A DNA stretch of 64,000 bases. It comes from Salinarimonas ramus (lineage in GTDB: Bacteria > Pseudomonadota > Alphaproteobacteria > Rhizobiales > Beijerinckiaceae). The notes below the pieces were generated by a model. It was not told the DNA's origin, made no database searches, and saw nothing but the letters and a program-made list of their open reading frames with translations. The stretch covers positions 111,797 to 175,796 of the forward strand of contig NZ_BMMF01000005.1 of NCBI RefSeq assembly GCF_014645695.1, written 5' to 3'. This document shows, piece by piece, positions 1 to 8,611 of this stretch. Position 1 is the first letter of the stretch, and every line of letters starts with the position of its first letter. Position numbers and translations under genes: made by a program.

Positions 1-2
1 GG

Positions 3-584
3 GCGGATACGGTCGAGGCGCTGCGGATGAGGGCGCGCGACCTGCGGTGCACGCCCTACGTCCTCTTGCTCGGCGGCTGCATGCGCAGCCTGGCGGCGCT
101 CACCGGGCGAACGGACCTGTGCGTCGTCACGCCCCTCGCAGGACGCGAGCATCCGGGGCTGCGGGACGTGATCGGCGATCTGATCAACCTCGTGTGCCTG
201 CGGGTGCACGACCTCGATCGGCGAACGCCCGAGGCGCTCGCGACGCAGCTGCGCGAGCAGGTGCGAGAGGCGGCCCGGCGTCAGGAGGAGCAGTTCGATC
301 GCGTGATCGACGCGATCGGCCTGCGCTTCGAGGCGGACCGGAACCCGCTGACGGGCTTCTCGCTCAACTACATGCCTCAGGGCGTGCCCGGGCCGGTGCG
401 GCACGGCGAGCACGCCGATCGCGGCTACAAGCTGAAGTACGACCTGCTCTTCCTCGTGCGCGACTTCACCAACGCCGTGAACGTCGAGATCCAGTACCGA
501 ACGGGCATCTACGACGCGAGCGAGGTCGCCGGCGTCTTCGACGCCTTCGAACGACACGTGAGGCTGATCTGCCGCCATGACTGA
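3..584 (+). CDS. NRPS condensation domain, C-terminal part (5' truncated by window edge)
   Basis: The frame is open from the left edge (codon starting at base 3) to a TGA at 582-584, about 193 codons. The protein resembles the C-terminal lobe of an NRPS condensation (C) domain: a PLAGR-type segment, then DVIGDLINLVCLRV, which fits the family's 'IG.F.N...LR' region, then the FSLNYMP segment. C domains join an upstream acyl or aminoacyl group to the amine on the downstream carrier. The HHxxxDG motif would lie left of the window, so activity cannot be judged. The protein ends right after the C-domain fold with no A or carrier domain, so it is a stand-alone or terminal C domain. The stop overlaps the next start by 8 bp, implying translational coupling. 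Confidence 0.75.
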   Translation, partial: ADTVEALRMRARDLRCTPYVLLLGGCMRSLAALTGRTDLCVVTPLAGREHPGLRDVIGDLINLVCLRVHDLDRRTPEALATQLREQVREAARRQEEQFDRVIDAIGLRFEADRNPLTGFSLNYMPQGVPGPVRHGEHADRGYKLKYDLLFLVRDFTNAVNVEIQYRTGIYDASEVAGVFDAFERHVRLICRHD

Positions 585-1512
585 CGAACGAAGCTCCGCC
601 GGGCCCGGCGAGTATGCTCTTCTCCTGTTGCTCGCGTTCCTCTGGGGCGGCTCCTTCACGCTCATCGAGGTTGCGCTCGCGAGCTTCCCCCCGGCGACGA
701 TCGTGGCGTGCCGCATCGGGCTGGGCGGGCTCGTGCTCCTGATCATCGCGCTCGCGAGGCGCGAGACCTTTCCGCGAACAGGGCGCACCTGGGCCGAGCT
801 GCTCGTGCAGGGCACGCTGCAGGGCGGGTTGCCCTTCTTCCTGATCAGCTGGGGACAGCAGCACGTCGCCTCGAGCGTCGCGGGCATCGTGAACTCGACG
901 CCGCCGATGTTCGTGTTCCTGCTCACTGTCTTCGTGCTGAGAACGGCGCCCTTCGACGCCCAGAAGCTGCTGGGCATCGTCCTGGGCCTGGGTGGCGTCA
1001 CCCTCATCGCCACCGCGACGGCCTCGGGGACAGACGACAGCAGCGTGCTCGCGGTGCTCGCGGTCACTGGCGCGAGCCTGTCCTACGCCTGCGGGGCGAT
1101 CTACGGCCGACGCTTCGCCGACCAGTCGGTCTTCGTCACGGCGAGCACGTCGCTGCTGCTCGCTGCGGCGCTGATCGCTCCGTTCGCGTATCTCCTCGAC
1201 GACCCGTTCGACCTGCAGCCCGCGCTGGCGCCGACGCTGGCGCTGCTCGGGCTCGCGCTGTTCTCGACGGCGCTGGCGAGCCTGATCTACTTTCGCCTGA
1301 TCAAGACGCTCGGCTCGCTGGCCACGACGTCGAACGCGTATCTGCGCGCGCTCTTCAGCATTCTCCTCGGCATCGTGCTGCTCTCCGAGCCGTTCACCTG
1401 GTCGATCGCGGCGGCGACGGTGCTGATCTTCCTCGGTGTCTTCATGGTCACGGGGCAGTTCCGCCGCCTCGTCACCGACCGGCTTCGACCGCGGGAGGCC
1501 GGCAATGCCTGA
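577..1512 (+). CDS. EamA/DMT-family transporter
   Basis: A 311-aa, very hydrophobic protein with about ten predicted membrane helices in two homologous halves (roughly residues 12-145 and 155-295), the layout of the drug/metabolite transporter superfamily with two EamA repeats. The early FLWGGSFTLIEVAL segment is typical of the first helix of each repeat. Members export amino acids, metabolites or drugs through the inner membrane. It is wedged between the condensation-domain gene and the GST-like gene with 8-bp overlaps on both sides, so it most plausibly exports the product or an intermediate of this biosynthetic operon. That role is inferred from position only. Confidence 0.85.
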   Translation: MTDERSSAGPGEYALLLLLAFLWGGSFTLIEVALASFPPATIVACRIGLGGLVLLIIALARRETFPRTGRTWAELLVQGTLQGGLPFFLISWGQQHVASSVAGIVNSTPPMFVFLLTVFVLRTAPFDAQKLLGIVLGLGGVTLIATATASGTDDSSVLAVLAVTGASLSYACGAIYGRRFADQSVFVTASTSLLLAAALIAPFAYLLDDPFDLQPALAPTLALLGLALFSTALASLIYFRLIKTLGSLATTSNAYLRALFSILLGIVLLSEPFTWSIAAATVLIFLGVFMVTGQFRRLVTDRLRPREAGNA

Positions 1513-2137
1513 CGCCGTCCTCTACCACGCGCGCTCCGGCAACAGCCTGCGCGCCGCCATCGCGGTGGAGCTCGCGGGCATCTCCGTCACCCGGCGGCAG
1601 ATCGATCTCGCAGCGGGCGAGCACAAGCGGCCGGACTACCTCGCCGTCAATCCCGCGGGGACCGTGCCCGCCTTCGTCGAGGGTCCGCCCGACGCACCGC
1701 TCGTGCTCACCCAGTCCGGCGCGATCCTGGAGCACCTCGTCGATCGCTCCCGCCCCGACCTGTGGCCGCAGGACGCATCGGCGCGGGCGGCGTGCCGCGC
1801 GAGCGTGCTCTGCGCCGTCAGCGACGTGGCCGTCCAGAACGCGTTGGCACGCTACCTCGCCTTCGCGCCGGAGGCGTCCCGCTTCGTCTTCGAAAGGGCG
1901 ATATCCGCGCTCCTCGCAGCGCTCGAGCCGCTGGCGCGCAACGAGTTTCTGTGCGGCCCGACCCCCAGCGTCGCCGACTACGCGCACTTTCCCGTCGTCT
2001 ACATGCGCGAGGCCGCCCTGCGACGCCGCGCCGAGGCGCGCCCGGTGATCGCCTGGCTCGAACGCCTGATGCGCGACGATGCCGTATCGCGCGCCATCGC
2101 CTATGCCGGCCTTCAACTCGACGAGCTAAGCCCGTGA
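1505..2137 (+). CDS. glutathione S-transferase family protein
   Basis: A 210-aa protein. The ATG at 1505 was chosen because it overlaps the transporter stop by 8 bp (ATGCCTGA) and begins directly with the thioredoxin-like fold (VLYHARSGNSLRAAIAV). The SGNS segment sits where GSTs carry the catalytic Ser/Cys. NPAGTVPAFVEG matches the cis-proline loop (normally NP.G.VP.L), and QSGAILEHLVD matches the 'ESGAI..YL' glutathione-contact motif. A helical C-terminal domain follows from about residue 90. GSTs conjugate or reduce substrates with glutathione. Inside this operon it could tailor or detoxify the product. It is coupled to the next gene by a 4-bp GTGA overlap. Confidence 0.82.
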   Translation: MPDAVLYHARSGNSLRAAIAVELAGISVTRRQIDLAAGEHKRPDYLAVNPAGTVPAFVEGPPDAPLVLTQSGAILEHLVDRSRPDLWPQDASARAACRASVLCAVSDVAVQNALARYLAFAPEASRFVFERAISALLAALEPLARNEFLCGPTPSVADYAHFPVVYMREAALRRRAEARPVIAWLERLMRDDAVSRAIAYAGLQLDELSP

Positions 2138-3933
2138 CGCGTCTCGCCATCGCCATCGTCGGCGCCGGTCCGTGGGGTCTCGCGGTGCTCGACCGCGTGA
2201 TCGCACGGGCCCGCGCCCATCCCGCCACGCGCTTCGACGTCGTGCTCGTCGACCCGCGCGAGCCCGGCCCCGGGCTTCACGACCCGGAGCAGGAGCCGCA
2301 CCTCATCCTGAACACGGTCGCCGGGCAGATCGACGCCTTCGGCGCGCGGCATTTCGGCGAGCCGCCGCTGCGCGGGGCGCTGCCCTTCCTCGACTGGGCG
2401 CGGCGCGAGATCGATCCGGCCATCGGCGCGAACGTCTTCCTGCCGCGACGCCATTACGGCGCCTATCTGCGCTTCGTCCACGAGGTGCTCCGCGACAACC
2501 TGCCCGCCAACACGCGGCTGCACCGGCACCGATCGGTGGCGATCGGCCTGGAGCCCCTGCCCGGCGGCGGCTTCGCGCTGCGCCTCGAGGACGGCGAGCG
2601 TCCGAGCGCCGACCACGTCTTCGTCTGCACGGGTCACGGCCTCGCGGAGCGCGCCGCGGCGGAACCCGACGACGCGACGATCCCGCCCTATCCCGTCGCT
2701 CGGCTGCAGGAGGCCGTGGCACCGGGAACGGCGGTCGGGGTCGCGGGGATGGGGCTCGTGGCCGTCGACGTCGTCGCGAGCCTCACCGAAGGGCGGGGCG
2801 GGGTGTTCGAGGAGACGCCGGAGGGCACGCTGTCCTACCGTCCGTCCGGTCTCGAGCCGACGATCTTCGCGTTCTCGCGCACGGGAACGCCCTTCGCCTG
2901 CCGGCCGTCGAGCACGCTCGACCTCGCGACGATCTACACGCCGATCTTCTGCCGGAGCGAGGCGATCGCACGCGGGGATGGGCTCGACTTCGACGCCGAC
3001 CTCCTGCCGCTCCTGACGGCGGAGCTCTGGGCCGCGTTCGCGATGCGCCGCGCGCTGCTCGACCTCGGCGAGGAGGCGCAGGCCGCCCTGCGCGCCCGGT
3101 TCGCGCGCCTCTCGCCCGCCGATGCCGTCGATCTCGCTCGGGAGGCGCTGCGACCGGGCGAGAGCTTCGACCCCCGTGCCCTGATCGTTGGAGATCGCCC
3201 GCGCCGCTATCCGCACGCGACGGCGTTCCGCGAGGCCTTCCGCATGCGGCTTGCCTACGATGTCGCCGAGGCGCGCGAGGGCGAGGCCGCGAGCCCTTAC
3301 AAGCATGCGGTGGAGATGCTCCGCGTCCTGCGCGATTTCATCCGCGATCACGTCCGGCCCGACCGGCTGGCGCCCGCCTCGCATCGACGCTTCTTCCGCA
3401 CCGTCGCCCCGCGGATATCCGGGCTCGTCGTCGGCCCGCCTCTGTCGCGCGGGCGAGAATGGCTGGCGCTGATCGAGGCAGGGATCGTGCGCGTCGATCT
3501 GGGTCCCGCACCGGAGCTGAGCCGGGACTACGACACGGGCGCGGTCGTCGCCCGATCGACGGCGCTCGACGCGCCCGCGACGGTGCAGCTCGATGCCGTC
3601 GTGCGGGCGCGTGTCGACACGGCCCCGACGGACCCGGTCGTGTCTCCGCTGTGCGCCCAGCTTCATCGCAGCGGCCTGTGCCCCCTGAACGGCGGCACCG
3701 CGACCGGGTACCTTCGCGTCGATTCGACCGGCCAGCCGATCGACGCGACCGGGCTTCCCGTGCCGGGGCTGAGCGTGCTCGGCGTGCCGACCGAGGGCGC
3801 GACCTACTTCAACCACTACCTGCCCTCGCCTCGAAGCCGCGCGCGTGCCTTCGAGACGGCGGACGCGGCGCTCGCACAGGCGCTCTCGCGGCAATGGGGC
3901 GACGAAGCGGCAAGATATCCGGGAGCGGCCTGA
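2134..3933 (+). CDS. FAD/NAD(P)-binding protein (NAD_binding_9-type)
   Basis: A 599-aa protein starting at GTG 2134, which overlaps the upstream stop (GTGA); longer in-frame starts would lie deep inside the GST gene. It opens with a Rossmann dinucleotide motif ([14 protein letters not shown]), followed by a [12 protein letters not shown] segment and, in the middle, a second nucleotide-binding strand ([13 protein letters not shown]). This resembles large FAD-NAD(P)-binding proteins of the PF13454 type, whose chemistry is mostly unknown. The C-terminal part ([15 protein letters not shown]) also fits that family. In this NRPS-linked operon it is a candidate tailoring oxidoreductase. Substrate unknown. 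Confidence 0.75.
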   Translation: MTRLAIAIVGAGPWGLAVLDRVIARARAHPATRFDVVLVDPREPGPGLHDPEQEPHLILNTVAGQIDAFGARHFGEPPLRGALPFLDWARREIDPAIGANVFLPRRHYGAYLRFVHEVLRDNLPANTRLHRHRSVAIGLEPLPGGGFALRLEDGERPSADHVFVCTGHGLAERAAAEPDDATIPPYPVARLQEAVAPGTAVGVAGMGLVAVDVVASLTEGRGGVFEETPEGTLSYRPSGLEPTIFAFSRTGTPFACRPSSTLDLATIYTPIFCRSEAIARGDGLDFDADLLPLLTAELWAAFAMRRALLDLGEEAQAALRARFARLSPADAVDLAREALRPGESFDPRALIVGDRPRRYPHATAFREAFRMRLAYDVAEAREGEAASPYKHAVEMLRVLRDFIRDHVRPDRLAPASHRRFFRTVAPRISGLVVGPPLSRGREWLALIEAGIVRVDLGPAPELSRDYDTGAVVARSTALDAPATVQLDAVVRARVDTAPTDPVVSPLCAQLHRSGLCPLNGGTATGYLRVDSTGQPIDATGLPVPGLSVLGVPTEGATYFNHYLPSPRSRARAFETADAALAQALSRQWGDEAARYPGAA

Positions 3934-4718
3934 TGGCGGGGGAGGAGCCGATCGTCCACGGCGCGGGAGACGTCGACCTCGCCTGCGTCCTGCATCGCCC
4001 GGCCGGCGACGTCCGGGGAGGCGTCGTCCTCGTCCACGGGCTGGGCGGCCGGAAGGACAGCGAGACCCATTCCGCTCTCGTGCCGCGCCTCGCCGCGGCG
4101 GGCCTGGCGACGCTGCGTTTCGACTTTCCCGGTCACGGCGACAGCGGCGGCTCGACGCTCGACCTCACGATCGGGCTCGGAGCGCGCACGGTCGACGCCA
4201 TGGTCGGGCTGATGCGCGAGCGCCTGCCGCCATGTCCCCTGGGGCTCGTGGGCGCGAGCTTCGGCGCCACCGCGATCCTCGCCGCGCACGCCTCGCGGAC
4301 GGCAGACGCCCTCGTTCTCCGCTCCCCGGTCTGCGACTATGCGAGCGTTCGAGCGCGGCAGCTCGGGCCCGAGCGGCTCGCTCTCTGGGCGCGCGAAGGG
4401 CGGATCGCGGGCCTGATCTCCCGCGGGCGCGAAACGCCCTACGCCTTCCACGAGGAGGCTTTGCGCCTCGATCTCTTCGCCGAGGCGACCGCGCGCACGG
4501 CTCCGCTCCTCCTCCTTCAGGGAAGCGAGGACGACACGGTGCCCATGAACGACACGCTCGCCTTGCGCGAGCGTTGGGGCGGACGGGCCGACCTCGTCCG
4601 GATCGAGGGCGGCGACCATTCCCTGAGCGACCCGCTTCATACGGACCTGCTGGTCGCCTGCGCCGCCACATGGCTCGACCGCCATCTCGTGCCCCGCGAC
4701 GGCGCGCGCAAGCCCTGA
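3933..4718 (+). CDS. alpha/beta hydrolase
   Basis: A 261-aa alpha/beta hydrolase. The start ATG overlaps the upstream stop by one base (TGATG), so it is the last gene of the coupled operon. Visible features are the oxyanion loop VLVHGLGG near residues 33-39, the [12 protein letters not shown] segment, the nucleophile elbow GASFG with Ser109, an Asp around 200-201 in GSEDDTVP, and His229 in GGDHS, giving a complete Ser-Asp-His triad. The fold hydrolyses esters, amides or thioesters. A thioesterase or product-release role is plausible in this context but is not proved by sequence. No hairpin terminator was evident after it. Confidence 0.85.
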   Translation: MAGEEPIVHGAGDVDLACVLHRPAGDVRGGVVLVHGLGGRKDSETHSALVPRLAAAGLATLRFDFPGHGDSGGSTLDLTIGLGARTVDAMVGLMRERLPPCPLGLVGASFGATAILAAHASRTADALVLRSPVCDYASVRARQLGPERLALWAREGRIAGLISRGRETPYAFHEEALRLDLFAEATARTAPLLLLQGSEDDTVPMNDTLALRERWGGRADLVRIEGGDHSLSDPLHTDLLVACAATWLDRHLVPRDGARKP

Positions 4719-4829
4719 CGCCGCTCTCGAGAAGGCGGCCGGACGGACGACCTCGCCTCGGGCCTCGACGACCGTTCGCCGCGGCCTGCCGAAGAGGCGT
4801 CGTGAACACGCCGCCGTACTCGTCGTTTC

Positions 4830-4931
4830 GGAATGGATGGACCAGCTCGGGACGATGACGACCTGCTCGTCGCGGACGACGAGATGGCGCGTCTCCTCCG
4901 GCCGGCCCATCAGGTGGACGACGAACCTGCC
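4830..4931 (-). pseudogene. remnant of a KduI-like 5-keto-4-deoxyuronate isomerase
   Basis: About 34 codons on the - strand read [19 protein letters not shown], then [15 protein letters not shown]. This closely follows the conserved core of KduI (4-deoxy-L-threo-5-hexosulose-uronate isomerase), including the SWSIHSG signature. The similarity stops abruptly on both sides: upstream it abuts a condensation-domain fragment in another frame, and downstream (4735-4829) nothing recognisable follows. It is far too short to be functional. It appears to be the last piece in a chain of gene fragments. Confidence 0.6.
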
Positions 4932-5029
4932 CTCAGGCTCTCGTGACGCGCGCGCAGGCGGTCGAGCGCCCGGCACAGGGCCTCACGATCGAGCGCGCCG
5001 GTGATGCGAAGGGCGAAGCAGACGCGGTA
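4931..5029 (-). pseudogene. remnant of an NRPS condensation domain N-terminus
   Basis: About 33 codons ([20 protein letters not shown], then LRARHESLR) match the early part of an NRPS condensation domain, just after motif C1, where families read 'l.l.G.ld...L..AL..lv.RHe.LR'. It is fused in frame behind the HpaB-like fragment and hits a stop soon after, because the frame runs into the KduI remnant. Nothing of the catalytic HHxxxDG region is present. It is a deletion remnant, not a domain. Confidence 0.6.
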
Positions 5030-6019
5030 TCTCTCGTAGAGCACCTGGCGGCTCCCGAAGCTGGAGACGGCGGTGTCCCAGGCCGACCGATAGAGGGGGA
5101 TCCGCTCCTGCGCCTCCAGGCGTGCGCCCTGATAGTAGAAGCGGATCTCCTCCCCGAGCGGACCGTCGAGGTCGGCGCGCGTCGGCATGGCGACGAGGCC
5201 GCTCGCCCCGATCTGCTGCACGATCTCGATCATCCGCGGATACAGGCGCGGGTAGAGGTTGCGGACCGAGTCCAACGGGTCCCAGGCCGGCACGACGAGA
5301 CCGAACTCGTTCCGCGCGGCGCCGGTTTCGGCCGCGAGCTTGAGCGCCTTGACGACCTCGAGGTTGACCCAGATCTCCGTGAGCTTCTCGTGCACGTGCT
5401 GGAACGCGCCGAGATCGGCTCCCTCGACGAGCAGCGAGACGAGGCCGAGCAGGTATTCCGTCTTCGCGATGGTCTTGCAGACCACCTGGTGGGCCATGTG
5501 AGCGTTCGCCCCGGTCGCCGGATACACGCCGTTGCAGGCCTCGACGTCGCGATAGCAGGACACCCTTTCCCAAAGCATGTGCACGTCGTCGAACAGGACG
5601 ACGGCGTCCATCTCCTCAAAGCAAGACGCGAGGGGATGATCGCGGCGATCGAAGCCGTGATCGACGCTGTCGCGACACACGAACCGGAGGCCCGGCGACG
5701 CCGTCGGGATCGCCACGCCGAAGGCGAAGCGCGCGCTCTCCTCGCCCGGCTCGACCATGCGTGCGGGGAACACCGCGATCTCGTCGGCCATGGGGAGCGT
5801 CGCGAGCAGGCGCGCGCCGCGCAGGACGATGCCGTCGTCTCGCTCGCGCACCACGTGAGCGGCCATCTCGGGGATGTCCTGGCGCGCCGCCCCCACGTGC
5901 TTGTTGGGGCGCGGGTTGAGGAGCGTGTGCGTGAGGCACAGGTCGCGGTCGCGAACGTGCGCGTGGTAGGCTCTCACGTTGCGCGCGAAGGCGGGCTCGC
6001 GTTGCCCGAAGAAGTCGGC
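5027..6019 (-). pseudogene. remnant of an HpaB-type (4-hydroxyphenylacetate 3-hydroxylase) monooxygenase
   Basis: About 330 codons match the middle and C-terminal part of the HpaB flavin-dependent monooxygenase family. Recognisable segments are DFFGQREPAFARNV, HVRDRDLCLTHTLLNP, DDGIVLRGARLLATL, the HPLASCFEEMDAVVLFDD segment and FGSRQVLYER near the family C-terminus. Intact members are usually around 480-520 aa. Here the first 130 or so residues are missing and replaced, in another frame, by a ketosynthase start; the tail is replaced by a condensation-domain fragment. A GTG-initiated open frame exists from 5977, but without the N-terminal domain a working enzyme is unlikely. The parental gene probably belonged to the same lost biosynthetic cluster. 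Confidence 0.75.
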
Positions 6020-6020
6020 G

Positions 6021-7383
6021 CTTGGCCGGGTCGCCGATCATGCCGCGCGCCCGGACGTAGCCCGGGTCCTGACGGGTCTCGGCTTCGAGGACCGGATCGT
6101 CGTCGGCCTCGGCGAAGCGCGTCACCGTGTCGGCACCGGCGGCGATGATCTCGAGAAAGCGCTCGAGGCTCTCCGCACCCGGGACGCGAACGGACATGCC
6201 GATCACGGCGACGGCCTCGTCCTCCCACGATCCGCGGCTCCTCGCGTTGGCGCGGGCCCGCTCGCGCGCCGGGCCGCGCGGCGCCGGCATCCGCTCGACC
6301 CGCTCGATCGCAGAGACGTCGGTCTCGACCCGTGCGAGGAACCCGTCGACCGTGGGGTGGCGGAACAGGTCGGCGACGCTCGCGCGAACCCCGGTACGGC
6401 GAGCGAAGGCGGCTACCACGTGATTGGCCTGGAGCGACGTCAGGCCGAGAGCGAACAGGTCGGCGCCCCCCTCGATCTCGGCGGGCCCGAGAACCTCGCG
6501 CAGCAGATCGAGGAAGCTCTCCCGGGGCGTGGAGCCGGCGGGAGCGTCGATATCAGCGATGGCCGATCGCGGGTCGATCGCGGCGAGAGCCGCTCGATCG
6601 ACCTTGCCGTTGGGGGGTGAGCGGGAGCGCCCGGACGATCGTCACGGTGGCGGGGAGCATGTAGGCCGGCAGCACGGATGCGAGCCGCTCGCGGATCGTG
6701 GACGCGTCGAGCTCGGCTCCCGTCTTCGGCACCACGTAGGCGGCCAGCTCGTTCTCTCCGATCGCGTCGCGCCGGCAGACGACCGCGGCATGATCGATCC
6801 CCCGCACCCCCGCGAGCGCGCCCTGCACGTCCTGCAGCTCGATCCGGTGGCCGCGGACCTTGACCTGGTCGTCCGTTCGGCCGGCCATTACGAGCGTCCC
6901 GTCCGGCCGCAGGAGCGCGAGATCCCCCGTTCGATAGAAGCGTTCGCCGGTCTCTGGGGCGAGGGGATCGGGAACGAAACGCTCGCGCGTGCGCGCGACG
7001 TCGGTATAGCCGAGCGCCAGCCCCGCTCCCCCGATGTACAGCTCCCCGAGCTCACCCGGGCGCACGGGCGCGCCGTCGTCGCCGATCAGCCTGATCGTCG
7101 TCCGGCGGATCGGGCGCCCGACGTGGATCGGCGCTCCGGGATCGGCGATCCGTCCGCAGGTCGACCAGATCGTGGTCTCCGTCGGGCCGTACATGTTCCA
7201 GAGGCTGCCGGTCGCGCCGACGAGCCGGCGGGCGAGGTCGGGATCGAGGGCATCGCCGCCGCACAACGCCTTCAGCCCCGGCGATCCCGTCCAGCCGGAC
7301 AAGAGCAGCATGCGCCAGGTCGCCGGTGTCGCCTGCATGACCGTGACGGCATGGGCGTCCATCGCGCGCGCCAGCGCGGCCCC
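6021..7383 (-). pseudogene. remnant NRPS adenylation-carrier module running into a ketosynthase start, frameshifted
   Basis: Read on the - strand, the adenylation domain lacks its N-terminal third (no A3 core). It then shows A5 (WNMYGPTETTIW), A6 (GELYIGGAGLALGY), A7 (YRTGDLA), A8 (GRTDDQVKVRGHRIEL), A9 (LPAYMLP) and A10 (PLTPNGK). The A10 lysine segment is broken by one extra base in a G6 run at 6612-6617. In the corrected frame a carrier domain follows, with GLTSLQAN holding the phosphopantetheine serine, then a linker and the first 70 or so residues of a ketosynthase (EDEAVAVIGMSVRVPGAESL). The ketosynthase breaks off at about 6021 into the HpaB fragment. It belongs to a decayed NRPS-PKS hybrid. 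Confidence 0.72.
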
Positions 7384-7530
7384 GTCCTGCCGGACGAGCC
7401 CGATCGACGGGGCGTCGCGATCGACGTGGCTACGCGGCGCGTTCGCGAGCGGAGGCTGCCGCGGGACCGACCTGCGGGAGCGACGGCTACCGAGAGGACG
7501 GCGCTCGGGCGCGGCGCACGGCGTCTCGCG

Positions 7531-8439
7531 TCAGGGCCGGTCGTCGGGCATGAAGTCCGCGCGCGCCGCCTTCACCTCGCGCACGAGGAAGTCCATCGTC
7601 GCGCGGATGCGGGCGATGTCCTTGAGGTCGGCGTGGACGATGAGCCAGTAGGAGCGCGAGAAGCTCGTCTTCTCCGGCAGGATCTGCACGAGGCGCGGGT
7701 CCTGGGCTGCGACGAAATAGGGCAGGATGCACACGCCCGCCCCCGCCAGCGTCGCCTGCATCTGGGTGACGAGGGAGGACGAGGCGATCTTCGCCCGCAG
7801 GCCCTTGTTGACCTCGTCGAGATAGTCGAGCTCGGGGGTGAAGATCAGGTCGTCGATATAGCCGATGATCGGGTGGTCCTGCAGGTCTTCGGGCGTCTCG
7901 ATGGGCTTGGCCCGGTCGAGATAGTCCTGCGTGGCGAAGACGCCGAGCTTGTAGTCCGTCAGGCGCCGCGCGACGATCTTGCCTTCCTTGGGCGGCGCCA
8001 GGGATATGGCGATGTCCGCCTCGCGCTTGGAGAGCGAGAGGAGCCGCGGCATGGCGACGATCTGCAGCTCGAGATCCGGGTATTGCTTGGCGAGGTCCGC
8101 CGTGCGCGGCGCCAGGAACATCGTGCCGAAGCCGTCGGGCGCGCCGATGCGCACGGTGCCCGAGAGCGCGAGGTCCGCCCCGCCGATCTCCGAGGAGACC
8201 GCGAGCGCCTGGGTCTCGATGGCCTCGGCCTTGGCGAGCAGGCGCTCGCCGTGCTCCGTCAGCGCGTAGCCTTGCGGGCGTCGCTCGAACAGCTTCGCCT
8301 TGAGCGCGTCCTCGAGCGCCGTGATTCGTCGCGAGACGGTGGCGTGGTCGGCGCCGAGCCGCCGCGCGGCGACGGTGAGGCGGCCGACGCGCGCGACGGC
8401 GAGAAAGAAGCGCAGGTCGTCCCAATCGAAGCGACTCAT
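7531..8439 (-). CDS. LysR-family transcriptional regulator
   Basis: A 302-aa LysR regulator. The ATG at 8437-8439 is preceded on the - strand by a GGAG ribosome site and begins the conserved DDLRFFLAVARVGRLTVAA helix-turn-helix, continuing with HATVSRRITALE. Residues from about 90 onward form the effector-binding domain (SGTVRIGAPDGFGTMFLAP). It diverges from mmsA across 172 bp, the usual LysR arrangement, so it probably controls mmsA in response to a valine or inositol catabolic metabolite (inference). Its 3' end lies next to the NRPS remnants. Confidence 0.88.
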   Translation of the reverse strand: MSRFDWDDLRFFLAVARVGRLTVAARRLGADHATVSRRITALEDALKAKLFERRPQGYALTEHGERLLAKAEAIETQALAVSSEIGGADLALSGTVRIGAPDGFGTMFLAPRTADLAKQYPDLELQIVAMPRLLSLSKREADIAISLAPPKEGKIVARRLTDYKLGVFATQDYLDRAKPIETPEDLQDHPIIGYIDDLIFTPELDYLDEVNKGLRAKIASSSLVTQMQATLAGAGVCILPYFVAAQDPRLVQILPEKTSFSRSYWLIVHADLKDIARIRATMDFLVREVKAARADFMPDDRP

Positions 8440-8611
8440 GATAGACTCCACCAAGCATCTGTCACGGACGAGCGGCACGGCCTCGTCAGGTGGCGTTTCC
8501 CCAGGGTAAGCACGCGCGCAGTTCCGCACGTCGTTGCTTCGATTTCTCCTATAGCTGTGCAAATATCGCAAATGCTATCGGTATGCCGTAAGAGCAAGGG
8601 AGGCGTGCAAC
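8440..8611. promoter_or_regulatory. divergent LysR/mmsA control region
   Basis: This 172-bp non-coding gap between the divergent LysR gene and mmsA holds both promoters. It is AT-richer than its surroundings around 8545-8590 and contains a 9-bp-spaced direct repeat of GCAAAT (8559-8564 and 8568-8573). GGGAGG just upstream of the mmsA ATG is a good ribosome site. No exact promoter could be assigned by eye. Confidence 0.45.

Noticed and set aside
4910-5977. An apparently intact 355-codon - strand gene for an HpaB-type hydroxylase
   Set aside because: It starts at an internal GTG, lacks the first 130 or so residues of the family, and ends in a condensation-domain fragment; treated as a remnant.
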